Part shown: piece after piece, positions 42,253 through 51,895 of the stretch
Numbering within the stretch: the first letter of the stretch is position 1
Layout: each line of letters opens with the position of its first letter
Origin: Strigamia acuminata
Taxonomy: Eukaryota > Arthropoda > Chilopoda > Geophilomorpha > Linotaeniidae
Length of the DNA: 64,000 nucleotides
Assembly: GCA_949358305.1 (NCBI GenBank)
Contig: OX442316.1
Span: forward strand, 13,888,001-13,952,000
Direction: 5' to 3'
Translations under genes and position numbers: made by a program
The notes under the pieces: model-generated
What the model was told of the DNA's origin: nothing
Seen by the model: the letters and a program-made list of their open reading frames with translations, nothing else
Databases searched by the model: none

Positions 42253-42486
42253 TTTCTCACCTGCGAAATATTCCAAATAAACAGCAATTATCAATTTCAC
42301 GTAATAACTACCAAACAACTCGGGAAACAATACAAGTTTACGATCAATGAAGAGTTAGCGAACGACAAACGACAATAAAACTCTCGTTTCTCTACGAGTT
42401 TACATAACAAAGTAAAGAGAAATAACTACAGGAAGTTTTTAAACATACAAAAGACATCTCACGTTGTAAAACGAGCATTCACTCAC

Positions 42487-42566
42487 CGCAAGGTCCTCCG
42501 CCTCTGCCAGTCAAGGTCGCTTATTCCCTTCAAAAGTCCTGGCTGCACCGCCGGGCCGCTTTTAAG
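42487..42566 (-). promoter_or_regulatory. Candidate first exon and TATA-like box of the chitinase gene
   Basis: On the minus strand a TTAAAAG TATA-like string at 42566-42560 is followed by a short exon-like segment ending in a donor TTGCG|GTGAGT at about 42487. This would splice to the acceptor TTTCGCAG just above the ATG at 42252. The start site itself is not resolved. Confidence 0.4.
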
Positions 42567-43295
42567 GGAGGGGAGACTTTGGGCGATTACCAATCAGGTA
42601 AAAGCACTCAGAACACATCACTTTTCACTTTCACAGACCATCCTTTAATTACAGTAATCATCTAACTAGGTAGATTTCAAATATTCCGAATAAAAATAAA
42701 GAAAATCACTAATGAAATGTCAAGAAATAAAAAATTGAAGAAGTAATTCAATTTTTGTTTTATTTTTATTGATTTTCAATGCGATAAATTATGCTAACAA
42801 CTTTATTGTCATGATAATATTGTTTGCAAGTCAATAAACCGATTTGCTTTTGATTTATACACTGTAGTGAATGTATTTTGTTTGTGTGAGCGAGATAAAA
42901 TGTTGTTTGGAACTGGTTTGAGGGTCTGTTTGGTAGAAAAAAAATTAAAACAGGGAAGAAAAAAGAGTCAATAACCCAAGCATTCTCCTTATTCAGGACG
43001 TCGACTTTTAAAAGAAAAAGTTTAACCTTCAACAGTCAAGGACGGAATAATGGCCAAATAAATTCCCCGAGTGGAGATGCACATAGATGGACCGTTTAAA
43101 ACGCGCACTGGCTTTAATAAGTTGGAAGAAATAAATAAAAGAAAAGAAAAGAAAAGAAAATAGACGCTATTTACAAGGCAATATGTTACACGATGCAATG
43201 AATAAAATAGATATATCAAGTTCAATACATGACATTTGATTTTTTTTTTTTTTTTGGTTTTGGGAATTACAATTCGAAATATTTGTGCGGACGAA
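42567..43295. other. Gap between chitinase promoter and MINDY4 stop
   Basis: AT-rich DNA with no gene seen. A GAAAA repeat at about 43139-43160 and a T-run at about 43241 are simple sequence. It probably holds the MINDY4 3' UTR. Confidence 0.4.
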
Positions 43296-46002
43296 TCAAA
43301 GTAGAGGTTCACAACCCTGCCATTGAATTGAAGCTCCGGGCCATCTAATCGTATTGCGTATAAAAAATATGAGCAAAAACGACTTTTTCTTGTTTTTTTT
43401 TTGGAAATTTTATTTTACGTACTTTGTTCTTACGCAATGCTCGAGTGGCGGTATCAAGTAGTCGTCGGCCTCTTGCATAAATCCGAGTTCAAGATCTTTA
43501 AAATTAAATTTTTTTTGTTAAGAATTATTAATATTTTGATTTTTTTTTTAATTGGTATTTTAATTACCAAGCTGCAGTCTGATTTCGCCGTCGTTGTTTC
43601 CCAAACTGTCGTAATAAATTAGCTCGAAAACCCTCGGTTGCTGGTTTTCCGAATCGGCCACATTCGGGTCGGAGCTGAATAAAACCGTGAAATGACTTTC
43701 GGAACAAACCACCCAGATTGGATACACGGGATTTTTCATGTGTACTCCAACCTAAAGAAAAAATTTCCAATTAACAAAAAAAAAAATAATTTTTGAAAAA
43801 AAAAAAATTGAATTTTTATTTATTTATTTATTTTTTTTACTTTGCATGAATTATAGTGTTCGAACAACGAGAGAAACCCGATTTCGGACTGAGATGTAAT
43901 TCCATGTAAAACGGACAATTCGTCTCCGCCAGAATCCAACTTAATTATGCCGTCAAACACATTCGAATGCGCACGTCCGATTAAAAACAAATTAACCATT
44001 TCCTATTAAAAATTAACAAATTTTATTAAATTTTTAAAAAATTAAAAAAAAAATTTTTTTTTACCAACGTGCAATATCCATGAACGCCAATCAAATGTCC
44101 ATTTGGTTCATCCATATCAGACCTGACGCTACACGAAAGAAAATGTAATCAATATTTCAAACAAATCAGAAAAACGTCCTCTTACTTTTCAATACCTCTT
44201 GATAATAAAGCCGAATATAATAAACTAATGCATCCACCCCTGTCGTCGCGTGTAAACGTTTGCAGATATTTATCTACGCAACTCTCTAACTGCAGAAAAC
44301 TGTGGCATTCGAGCAACACTAACTAGTAGTCAAAATCAAAAAACAAATTGAATATCGTTTCGAGTGTTTCGAGTAAACTACCAAACTGATTCAGGATTTT
44401 TGTCCGACGAACCGTACGCGACTTGCCTCATATTGAAACTAACAATCATCACATTATCAATTATAAATGCATTGAAATAGAACTAATAAAAGCATACATC
44501 GCTAATATCGCTCTGTTCTCTTGTCCAATTTTCCATAAAATGAAACAAAGCGCCATTTTGAGTGCGGTATCCAATTGCGACGGTGTGGGATTTAATCTAC
44601 GCACAAAAATAAACATTAAAATAAATTGTAAAAATTATAAAACTAAATTTGTAATTACCCAACAGGTTCCCCAACCTTTGGATACAATAATTCTCGAATT
44701 ATATAACTTTGAACGCATGCAATAATCCCACACGGTCCGGCCTGACAAGAAAATACAAATTAATTGAAATTGAAATCGCGATGCGCGCATCCGATACCTT
44801 TTTTTGCACCAAACCGTAAAGAACGTCCGGATGAGGGGAAAATGCAAAATTTTGCGTTTTCCACTCGTGATTAAAGTTTTTGGCTGTTGTTCCAAATATC
44901 AACGCTCGTAATTCCTTTTTAAACCAATTTGAATAATTATTCCCACCAATTCAATCGATTAAAAAGAATGGATTTAAATACTTTAGCTTTAGTTCTAGTG
45001 ATCGGCGTACCCGGAAACTGTTTATCGAATGACAAAGCGGGTGAACACGTTACGCCAAGATCGTTAAAATCTTCGTCTTCGATGTCGGCTACGCTCATCG
45101 TCTCGTCAGCCGACGATTTGCTCACGTGTTTATGCCTAAATTAAACCAAAATTTAAAAATAAACAAACGAATAAATCATTTACGATTTTGTGTACTTCTT
45201 TTGTCGGAAGTTATCGACTACCATGTCTTCATAATCCTTCTCATCAAAATTATTGACACTCATTGCTGATTGGTTAAGGTTATTTGAACTCTGGTAAGGT
45301 GACGAAGAAGAAGACATCCTTTCATCATGAATATACGGATTGTGGATATATTCATCAGAAAAATGCAAATGGTTCTTTTTGCACGTCGGAGATCGTGTTT
45401 TCGGCGATGAATCCTTGATCAAAATCCCTTTCAGCGTTTTATCTAATAACAATACAGGTACAAAATAAATCAATAGTTGCTTAGCAACCCATATAAAATA
45501 CAATCTAAAAATAAAACCGAACTTCCACAACGAAATGTTTTCAAAATGTTTACCTACAGGCAGAGCTCTATCTACACTCCTACATCCCTCAATGTGATCT
45601 CTTTCGTCGTGCTTTAAAACCGGATATTTTTCAATAAAATATTTGACAATAACTTCTAAAATCGTTGGAAGTGGTTTCTTCTGCTCCTGTAACATCCAAC
45701 CGTTACAAGTGCATATTTTAGGACTTTTTTTAATTTTTAAATCTTAATTTCACCTTGTTTCTGTTCGTTAACTTTTCGATATGAAGCGCCCGGCTTATCG
45801 CGGTTCGTTTGTTGTAAGCATCTGTAATTTTCGGTTTGTCTTCGCCGAATGCGTGGAATGATTTGTCTAATCTCTACAGTATTAAAAAAATAGATATATT
45901 TTTAACCGATATTCAATTGATTTGTTCATTTTGTGAAATTACTTTAGTGACTAAATATTCTCGAATGACTGCGGCCGCGAGTTCGTCCGCGATTTCTTCC
46001 AT
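43296..46002 (-). CDS. MINDY4: MINDY4 (FAM188B) deubiquitinase (15 exons)
   Basis: A cysteine protease of the MINDY family, which trims Lys48-linked ubiquitin chains. Exons: 46002-45943, 45873-45754, 45686-45554, 45442-45184, 45135-44982, 44914-44798, 44741-44659, 44596-44498, 44426-44387, 44322-44186, 44128-44065, 44002-43841, 43751-43568, 43495-43423, 43344-43296; phases close to 577 aa against about 750 in human. The N-terminus MEEIADELAAAVIREYLVTK matches the MINDY4 LisH-like start. The catalytic Cys is in AGPCGIIACVQ (Cys285) and the His in CSESHFTVLF (His496). HLIGVHGYC, SEIGFLSLFEHYN and the ending KWPGASIQWQGCEPLL are family blocks. The boundaries of exon 9 (44426-44387) are the least sure. 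The middle region is Ser-rich and shorter than in vertebrates. Confidence 0.92.
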
Positions 46003-46283
46003 CGTCGTTGAAAATCGACCCACAGCTCTAGTCCTGAAATTATTTTATTTTCCTTTTCTATTCTTCTAACGAGCACTTACTGTCAATATAGGATATCGGC
46101 GGATATCTAACGGAATATGAGTAAAAACAAACATGGATGAAATGTAATGCGAATGAAAAAAATGTATTAATGAAGTGTGTAAAGTGTTGAGTCGGAGATT
46201 AGCAATAGGTGGAGATACAAACGAGGTAACCAATGTTTTTCGTAACGTGGTTTCTTATTGGCTCAAAGTGTCATCGCGGGATA
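46003..46283. promoter_or_regulatory. MINDY4 5' UTR intron and promoter block (copy A)
   Basis: On the minus strand ATTGACA|GTAAGT gives a donor at 46081/46080 and TTTCAG an acceptor just above the ATG, so MINDY4 has a short 5' UTR intron. Further up lie CCAAT at 46230-46234 and an inverted one (ATTGG) at 46257-46261, possible NF-Y sites. The whole block recurs at 46534-46848. Confidence 0.55.
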
Positions 46284-46369
46284 GATTTAAAACGCGTTAT
46301 TTTTATGTAGACATTTCTCCATATTCTGCATCAAATCTAAATTTTTAAATAGGAATCAAAGACAATGCA

Positions 46370-46520
46370 AACGTCCACTGAAAAATGGCAAACTAATCGC
46401 AATTTATTAAACTTATTTACAAACCGCTTCGGACAAAATGTAATTTTCAATTTCATTTAACTTTGCAGACTGGATTTCGGATGCAGTTTTGAATTGAATT
46501 TTCGAGCGCAAAAACTTCTT
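46370..46520 (-). pseudogene. Fragment of the pogo-like transposase 3' end
   Basis: On the minus strand it reads KKFLRSKIQFKTAS... and ends [11 protein letters not shown]-stop, nearly the same as the last 35 or so codons of the transposase at 48876-50261. The similarity runs on into its 3' flank (ACGTCCA, CAATTT..ATTAAA). Only the tail is present. It ends at about 46520, next to the duplicated MINDY4 exon. Confidence 0.8.
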
Positions 46521-46533
46521 ATTACAATCAGTT

Positions 46534-46591
46534 CAGTGACTAAATATTCTCGAACAACTGCGCCCGCTAAATCGTCTGCAATATTTTCCAT
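46534..46591 (-). pseudogene. Duplicate of MINDY4 first coding exon
   Basis: From ATG at 46591 the minus strand reads MENIADDLAGAVVREYLVTE, 20 codons aligned without gaps to MINDY4 exon 1 (MEEIADELAAAVIREYLVTK). The splice donor after the exon is lost (GAACTG in place of AAAGTA). The 5' UTR donor is also lost (GACAGCAAAT in place of GACAGTAAGT). It is therefore a decayed, non-functional copy, though its codons remain open. Confidence 0.8.
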
Positions 46592-46876
46592 AGTTGTTGA
46601 AAATCCAACGCCCAATTTAATTTTTTTTTTATATTCTTCTAACGAGCATTTGCTGTCAATTTAGGATATCGGCGAATATTTCAAACATGATTTAGGCAAA
46701 AATTTAACGCGAATAAAAAATAAATAAATAATTAAAGTCAAATTAGCAATAGATGGAGGCACAAGCGAAGTAATCAATGTTTTTCGTAACGTGCTCTCCC
46801 ATTGGCTCAGAATGGATGCTTTCAGCGCCAAATGTCATCGCGGGTTACATTATAAACACATTAAACCTTACGCAAA
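46592..46876 (+). promoter_or_regulatory. Duplicated promoter block (copy B), now serving eIF3f
   Basis: It matches 46003-46283 in order: CTTCTAACGAGCA, GATATCGGCG, TTAGCAATAG.TGGAG, CAATGTTTTTCGTAACGTG, ATTGGCTC and TGTCATCGCGGG. The inverted CCAAT at 46801-46805 is kept and lies 72 bases before the eIF3f ATG. Which copy is ancestral cannot be told from this window. Confidence 0.6.
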
Positions 46877-48071
46877 ATGTCGCTGAATTTGGTAGTCCGC
46901 GTGCATCCTGTCGTCTTGTTTTCCATCGTCGATTTTTACGAAAGAAGGAACGATGGGGCATCCAGAGTGATTGGAACTCTGCTAGGTAATTCTCGATCTT
47001 AATTTACATCTAAATTATATCAATCAACAACGAATATTTATTTCTCCATATGGATTAACTTTTTCCTTCTTGTCGCAGGCAACCATGATAAAGGAGCCGT
47101 GGAAGTTACGAATTGTTTTAGTGTACCGCATACGGAAACGGAAGATGAAGTCGCGATTGATTTGGAGTTTGCAAAGAACATGTACGAATTGCATAAAAAG
47201 GTCAACCCGAACGAACTAATCCTGGGCTGGTACGCGACGGGCAATGAAATCACCAGTCAATCGCTTTTAATTCATGAATATTATGCTCGTGAAACGAATC
47301 AACCCATTCACGTCACTGTTGACACAACATTGCAAAATAACGGGATAGGTGTTAAGGCATACATCAGGCGAGTTTCAAATTAAATTTTTAAATTACCTGA
47401 ATTCAAATCGATTAATGAAATGATGATTTTGTTGTGCAGCACGGCTATGGGGATTCCTGGCAAAACAAATGGAACGATGTTTACTCCGTACCCCGTTGAG
47501 ATTATTGGCTACGAGTCGGAATACGTAGGAGGTAATTATGATTTTTGCGTTAATTATTTTATATTTTTGAATATTTTTGATTTTTTTTTTTAGTTAATGT
47601 AATACATAAGGGCAAGCAAAGCGCCAAACGCACCGTGGAATCGACGTCCGATTTGGAACAAGTCCGAAACGCAAATAAGAAAATTATGGATAATTTGGAA
47701 ATTGTTATTTCATACGTTGAGGATATTTTAGTAATGTTTTTTTTTTTTGTACATGTTAAATTAGGTTTAATGAGGTTAAAACAATTTTTTTTTCTTTTTT
47801 TTAAAATGTTTTTCAGGCTGGGAAAGTTCCATCCGATAATAACATCGGGCGTAGTTTGTTGAATTTAGTGCACAGCGTACCGCAAATTGATCCAGCAGAA
47901 TTCGAAGCCATGTTGAATAATCAAATGAAGGTAAAAGTCGGGTATTTTGCTGCTAATTTGATGATAAATGTACGAATTTATTTCCAGGATCTGCTGATGG
48001 TTTTGTATTTATCGCAATTAACAAGAACTCAGCTGACTGTCACCGAAAAACTTGCTATGTTGTGCAGCTAA
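46877..48071 (+). CDS. eIF3f: Translation initiation factor eIF3 subunit F (6 exons)
   Basis: A non-catalytic MPN-domain subunit of eIF3, acting in cytoplasmic translation initiation. Exons: 46877-46985, 47079-47367, 47440-47531, 47594-47730, 47817-47930, 47988-48071; phases close to 274 aa, close to the size of insect eIF3f. Family blocks include [58 protein letters not shown] and [12 protein letters not shown]. The JAMM metal ligands of active MPN+ proteases are not present (no HxH after GWYATG), as is normal for eIF3f. Intron 2 starts with GC (ATCAG|GCGAGT). The only nearby GT would break the frame, so a GC-AG intron is required. It is divergent from MINDY4 and convergent with PSMD9. Confidence 0.96.
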
Positions 48072-48155
48072 TTATTTTTTTGTTGATTAAAAAAATATTA
48101 AAGCACCAAGTTTATTAATTTCAATACATACACATCATCAATATTTATTTCTCCT

Positions 48156-50604
48156 TCATACCGGCATCAAATTACACCTGGAAAACAACGAAAATAAATT
48201 TAAAAAAAAAAAAAAACATTAGTTCCAATTAGATGGTAAACAAACCCTAAAAGACCCCTGCCGGACCACGTGTTGGGCGTTAGTGATAAACGGATGTAAT
48301 TTTCATCTCTCTTTATCGTCACTGGAACTGCTTTCTACAGAAAAAAAAAATTATTTTAAATGAAAAAATAAATAAAAATTTGTTTACCCCAATTGAGTGC
48401 TGAACAACCGTGGAGATATCCTGCAAACTTTTGTAATTTTCAGACGAAATTGAGCCGAATTGAATGACAAAATCACCCGCTACGAGTCCCTGCAATTAAA
48501 AAAAATGATGTAAAAGCTTTAAAATAAATACTAAAATGTGTCGAATACTTACAGCGAGCTCGGCGGGTGAATATGGAACAACTTTATCAACTCTAGCAAT
48601 TGCTTTTTGTCTCTCAATCTGATCCATGTCAAACATTTCCTGGTCAGAATTAGTCGAAGTCGAAAGACTCGGCGCGCCATTTTCCACTTTTTGCGCGTGA
48701 ATTTCATGCAGACATTTCTCGATTTCCTTCATCACGGCTTTATGATCATTCTGCAAACCTACATTTCCAAATAGAAAGCACATACAGTCCAAACTGGCCA
48801 GAACAAACCACCAAACGTCCATTTTGTAAAACTCATCAAATTCATCACAATTTTTATTAAATTTAAACAAATCACTCATTTACAAACCGCTTCGGACAAA
48901 ATGTAATTTTCAATTTCAATTAACTTTTCAAACTGAGTGTGGGAAACAGTTTTGAATTGATTTTTCGACCGCAAAAACCTCTTAAGTTTCTCGACCGTTT
49001 CCAACGCCTCGCCAGTATCCATGACGACACTTCCCTCGTCGTCACTTTCTTCCTCACATTTAAAAACCATTTCTTCGCCAGTACCTGAACCACGAGTCAA
49101 AACACCAACATCGACGTTTATGTAGTCGTTCAGTGTAAACACGTCGCCCAAACCGATCATTTCCTTCAACAATTCCCACTCGCCGCCATCTTTGCACGTC
49201 TCGACCAATTCAATTTGCTCCGGGTCTCGAACTTTGTTCCAACAATTCTTAATCACCGAACTATCCAAACCGCACCATGCACTCGCTATCATGTCAACCC
49301 CTCGCTCCAAACCAATTTTCGTGTCCCGATTATGCCGCAAATTGACGATCAACCTTTGAACGATGTGTTTTCGGAATTGCGCTTTAACCGCGCGAGTTAT
49401 TCCTCCGAGCGTCGAAATCCAATTGTCCGGCACCACTTTAACGGTTACATTCGTCAAAATCGGCGTCCCATCGTGCGTGGCTGAATTATCGAGCAACAAG
49501 ACAACTTTCCGATTTCTTCTTTGCATTTCCTCGTCAAAATTCAAAATCCACTCGCAAAACAACGTCTTCGTCATCCACGCCCACGGGTTTTGCTTGTACG
49601 TTACACTCGAGTGGACGTTTTCAAAACTTTCCGGTGTCGTCCTCTTCCCAATGACGAGTAATTTCTGCTTGTCGGATCCATCCATGTTGCAGCAAAACAA
49701 AACCGTTATTCTTTCTTCGTCCATTTGCAAAGCGACACCGGGCATCAAACGGTACAAAAGTGCGCTCTCGGTCGCATTGTATATGTCCTGTGGCTCGTAT
49801 TGGTCCAAAATATCTCGGACATCGTTTGTAGGAAGCATTTTTTCTTCGTTTTCGGCGGATAAAACTTTGCAGGCGATGCCGAACCGCGATTTAAAACGTG
49901 TGAGCCATCCGCCGCTCGCCACGAACGTGTCGTATCCCAAACCAGATGCCAATTGCAATGCTTTGTCTTTGATCAAATCTCCACTAATGTGAACATTTTT
50001 CGACCGCACACTGTCGAACCATAACATCAAAGCGCTCTCCAAGTCGGGATAGCTCGGTTTTCGTAATCGTTTCCGTTTCAGGCCCGTTACAGACGCGTTT
50101 TCGTACTCTTTTCTTTTCTTAATCAACGTCGACAATGTGCTGGCTGAAATGTTCCATTTAATGGCAACATCTTGCTTCTTTTTGGCCGTGTCCACGTCTT
50201 TTAAAATCGCTATTTTCTCTTCCAATGAAAAGGACTTTCGTTTCCTGTTCACAGCCGTCATATTTTGGATTTTGTTATAACGGGTTCAGACTGTATTGCA
50301 ATTTAACACTCGGGTGTGAATTTCGGCGAAAACAACAACTTACATATAATTTTCTGGCGTGCAACTCGCACTTGGAAAATATCGATATCAATTCGGGGAT
50401 AACCTTCCGCGTCCACCAACGGGCTGCGCATACCAACATTCCTTTGCTAGAAAAAAGAAATTCGAAAAAATTAAAAATTCATGAATAAAAATGCCATTTT
50501 ACATCATTCACACGCACTGATTCCAATACTTCACCGAGCTGATTGATTTCTCTTTCGATTTCGTCCTTTTTGCGCATCAATTTCAACACAACTTCGCGAC
50601 TCAT
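48156..50604 (-). CDS. PSMD9: 26S proteasome assembly chaperone PSMD9/p27 (6 exons)
   Basis: A chaperone that helps assemble the proteasome base with Rpt subunits. Exons: 50604-50512, 50446-50344, 48758-48553, 48489-48388, 48334-48246, 48177-48156; phases close to 204 aa (human about 223). The N-terminal helical region is followed by [36 protein letters not shown], a PDZ domain (about 120-195) including [14 protein letters not shown], and the ending GRGLLGCNLMPV. The large second intron (50343-48759) holds a complete pogo-like transposon in the same orientation. An intact donor and acceptor flank it, so the insert should be spliced out. It shares a 345-base divergent promoter region with the YjbQ-like gene. 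Confidence 0.95.
48785..50293 (-). mobile_element. Complete pogo/Tigger-like DNA transposon within a PSMD9 intron
   Basis: TA target-site copies sit at 48783-48784 and 50294-50295. The ends are CAGTCCAAACTGG on the left and, read inward from the right, CAGTCTGAACCCGTTATAAC, the latter being the typical pogo/Tigger terminus. The 1509-bp element contains one intronless transposase frame and little else. The termini match each other only over about ten bases, so one has decayed. MITE-like relatives with the same terminus lie at 1728 and 15399. Confidence 0.8.
48876..50261 (-). CDS. pogo/Tigger (CENP-B/JRK-like) transposase, catalytically degenerate
   Basis: A single 461-codon open frame. Residues about 5-55 form a Psq-type helix-turn-helix ([18 protein letters not shown]..), about 67-140 a CENP-B-type second HTH ([13 protein letters not shown]), and about 160-300 the DDE region. 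The DDE fold is recognisable by [34 protein letters not shown] and [11 protein letters not shown]. Of the DDD triad only Asp258 remains. The first aspartate (YNADETGL in relatives) is Thr164 in YNATESAL. The third, normally in QPMDQGV, is missing from [11 protein letters not shown], and a loop before VTV is shortened. DNA binding may survive while cleavage should not. No stop or frameshift interrupts it. It could be a young dead copy or a domesticated DNA-binding protein; the sequence alone cannot decide. Confidence 0.88.
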   Translation of the reverse strand: MTAVNRKRKSFSLEEKIAILKDVDTAKKKQDVAIKWNISASTLSTLIKKRKEYENASVTGLKRKRLRKPSYPDLESALMLWFDSVRSKNVHISGDLIKDKALQLASGLGYDTFVASGGWLTRFKSRFGIACKVLSAENEEKMLPTNDVRDILDQYEPQDIYNATESALLYRLMPGVALQMDEERITVLFCCNMDGSDKQKLLVIGKRTTPESFENVHSSVTYKQNPWAWMTKTLFCEWILNFDEEMQRRNRKVVLLLDNSATHDGTPILTNVTVKVVPDNWISTLGGITRAVKAQFRKHIVQRLIVNLRHNRDTKIGLERGVDMIASAWCGLDSSVIKNCWNKVRDPEQIELVETCKDGGEWELLKEMIGLGDVFTLNDYINVDVGVLTRGSGTGEEMVFKCEEESDDEGSVVMDTGEALETVEKLKRFLRSKNQFKTVSHTQFEKLIEIENYILSEAVCK

Positions 50605-50949
50605 ATTTGCAAACAAGAATAAAAATGTTGCAACTGGCGACTTCTAGAGAGAAAAGCAGCAACTGGACGCCTTTTCCGGTTGAAAAGTGTGACGTTCGCC
50701 CGACGTCACTAGTTAATCCCAGAAACAGACTTATGAGTGAGTGTGTAGTGTGTTAAGGAATGTATGACTCTATTTGCCGCGTTACAATGGTATTTTTCGG
50801 CTCTTAAGTACCGGGAGTAGCAAATCCGAGTACAATTTAATTGTGTTTCTCGCTGCATTTGATGACGCTTACACATCCACTTCCACTTGCACTTCCACGC
50901 GGCTTAAACTCGCTGTAGGCCTAGTATTCCTTTTCGTCGAGTGGTGAAC
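50605..50949. promoter_or_regulatory. Divergent promoter region PSMD9/YjbQ-like
   Basis: 345 bases separate two divergent ATGs. The segment is richer in CpG and GC than the surroundings and has no TATA box, like other housekeeping bidirectional promoters. Confidence 0.5.
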
Positions 50950-51895
50950 ATGGCTGCTTCGAATCAGGGCATTCAGTATGGATCTGCATGGTTGCAGAGA
51001 AAGGTTAACCTTCGACCTTGTCATCGAGGTTGTCATCTAGTCACGGACGAAATACTCAAAGGGATTCCAGAAATGCAACAATTTTCTTTGGGGCTTTGTC
51101 ATGTACAAAGTGAGTAACAAATCAACATCGATTCCATCATCTTGAAAATGACATTTATTTTGCTTTTCTTTCATTTATTTATTTAATTCGGATAGTTCTT
51201 CACACATCTGCCAGCCTAGCCTTGAACGAGGTAATTTTCTCGCTAAATTATGCAACTATTTTCGTGCTATAAAGGTTAATTAGTGCAAACTTTAATGATT
51301 TAACAACGTGCAAAGTGTTTTTGTTGTAAATAAATTATTTAAATTTTGTTTTGTTTCCCTTTTTAGAATTGGGATCCCGACGTGAGGTATTCAAATGAGG
51401 CTGTTTTGGGGCGATTTAAGTATTACAGTTTATGTTTTTGATTTGCAGAGATGATTTTGAAATGATGTTGAATAAAATAGTTCCAGAGGTTTGTATTAGA
51501 AAAATGATTATTTCGAGTCGTGTGAGTGGAATTAATGGGCAAAATTATTGCAGGGGCTTCCGTATAAACATTCTTGTGAAGGACCCGATGATATGGTAAG
51601 AAAGGACCTCAATCACTTTATTTTTAAAATTGAATTAACGTGTAAATTGTTTGTAGCCCGCGCACGTGAAGGCTTGCTTCATTGGATCTAGTTTAACAAT
51701 TCCAGTAACGGACGGGCGGCTCAATTTGGGGAATTGGCAAGGCATTTGGTTATGCGAACACAGAAACCGAGCGGGTAAGTTTGTTGTTGGGGTTAGGCTC
51801 GTTTGGTTTTGATTGACGATTGAATTGCAGGCTCTAGGAAAGTTATAGTCACATTGAATGGTGTAACAAAAAGTGAAGCGGCAGGTCGTAGTTAG
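50950..51895 (+). CDS. YjbQ/UPF0047 family protein (7 exons)
   Basis: A small conserved protein found in bacteria, archaea and eukaryotes. Bacterial YjbQ has weak thiamine-phosphate synthase activity, but its true role is unclear. Exons: 50950-51109, 51196-51230, 51367-51386, 51449-51488, 51554-51595, 51657-51774, 51831-51895; phases close to 159 aa against about 140 in the family. Signatures: RGCHLVTDEIL, LHTSASLALNENWDPDVR, CEGPDDMPAHVKACFIGSS, and TDGRLNLGNWQGIWLCEHR, which holds the conserved Asp, His and Arg. Most internal exons are very short (20-42 bases). AATAAA at 52144-52149 is a likely poly(A) signal. Confidence 0.93.

Noticed and set aside
49363-49992. 209-codon open frame opposite the transposase
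   Set aside because: An antisense shadow of the transposase with no domain features.
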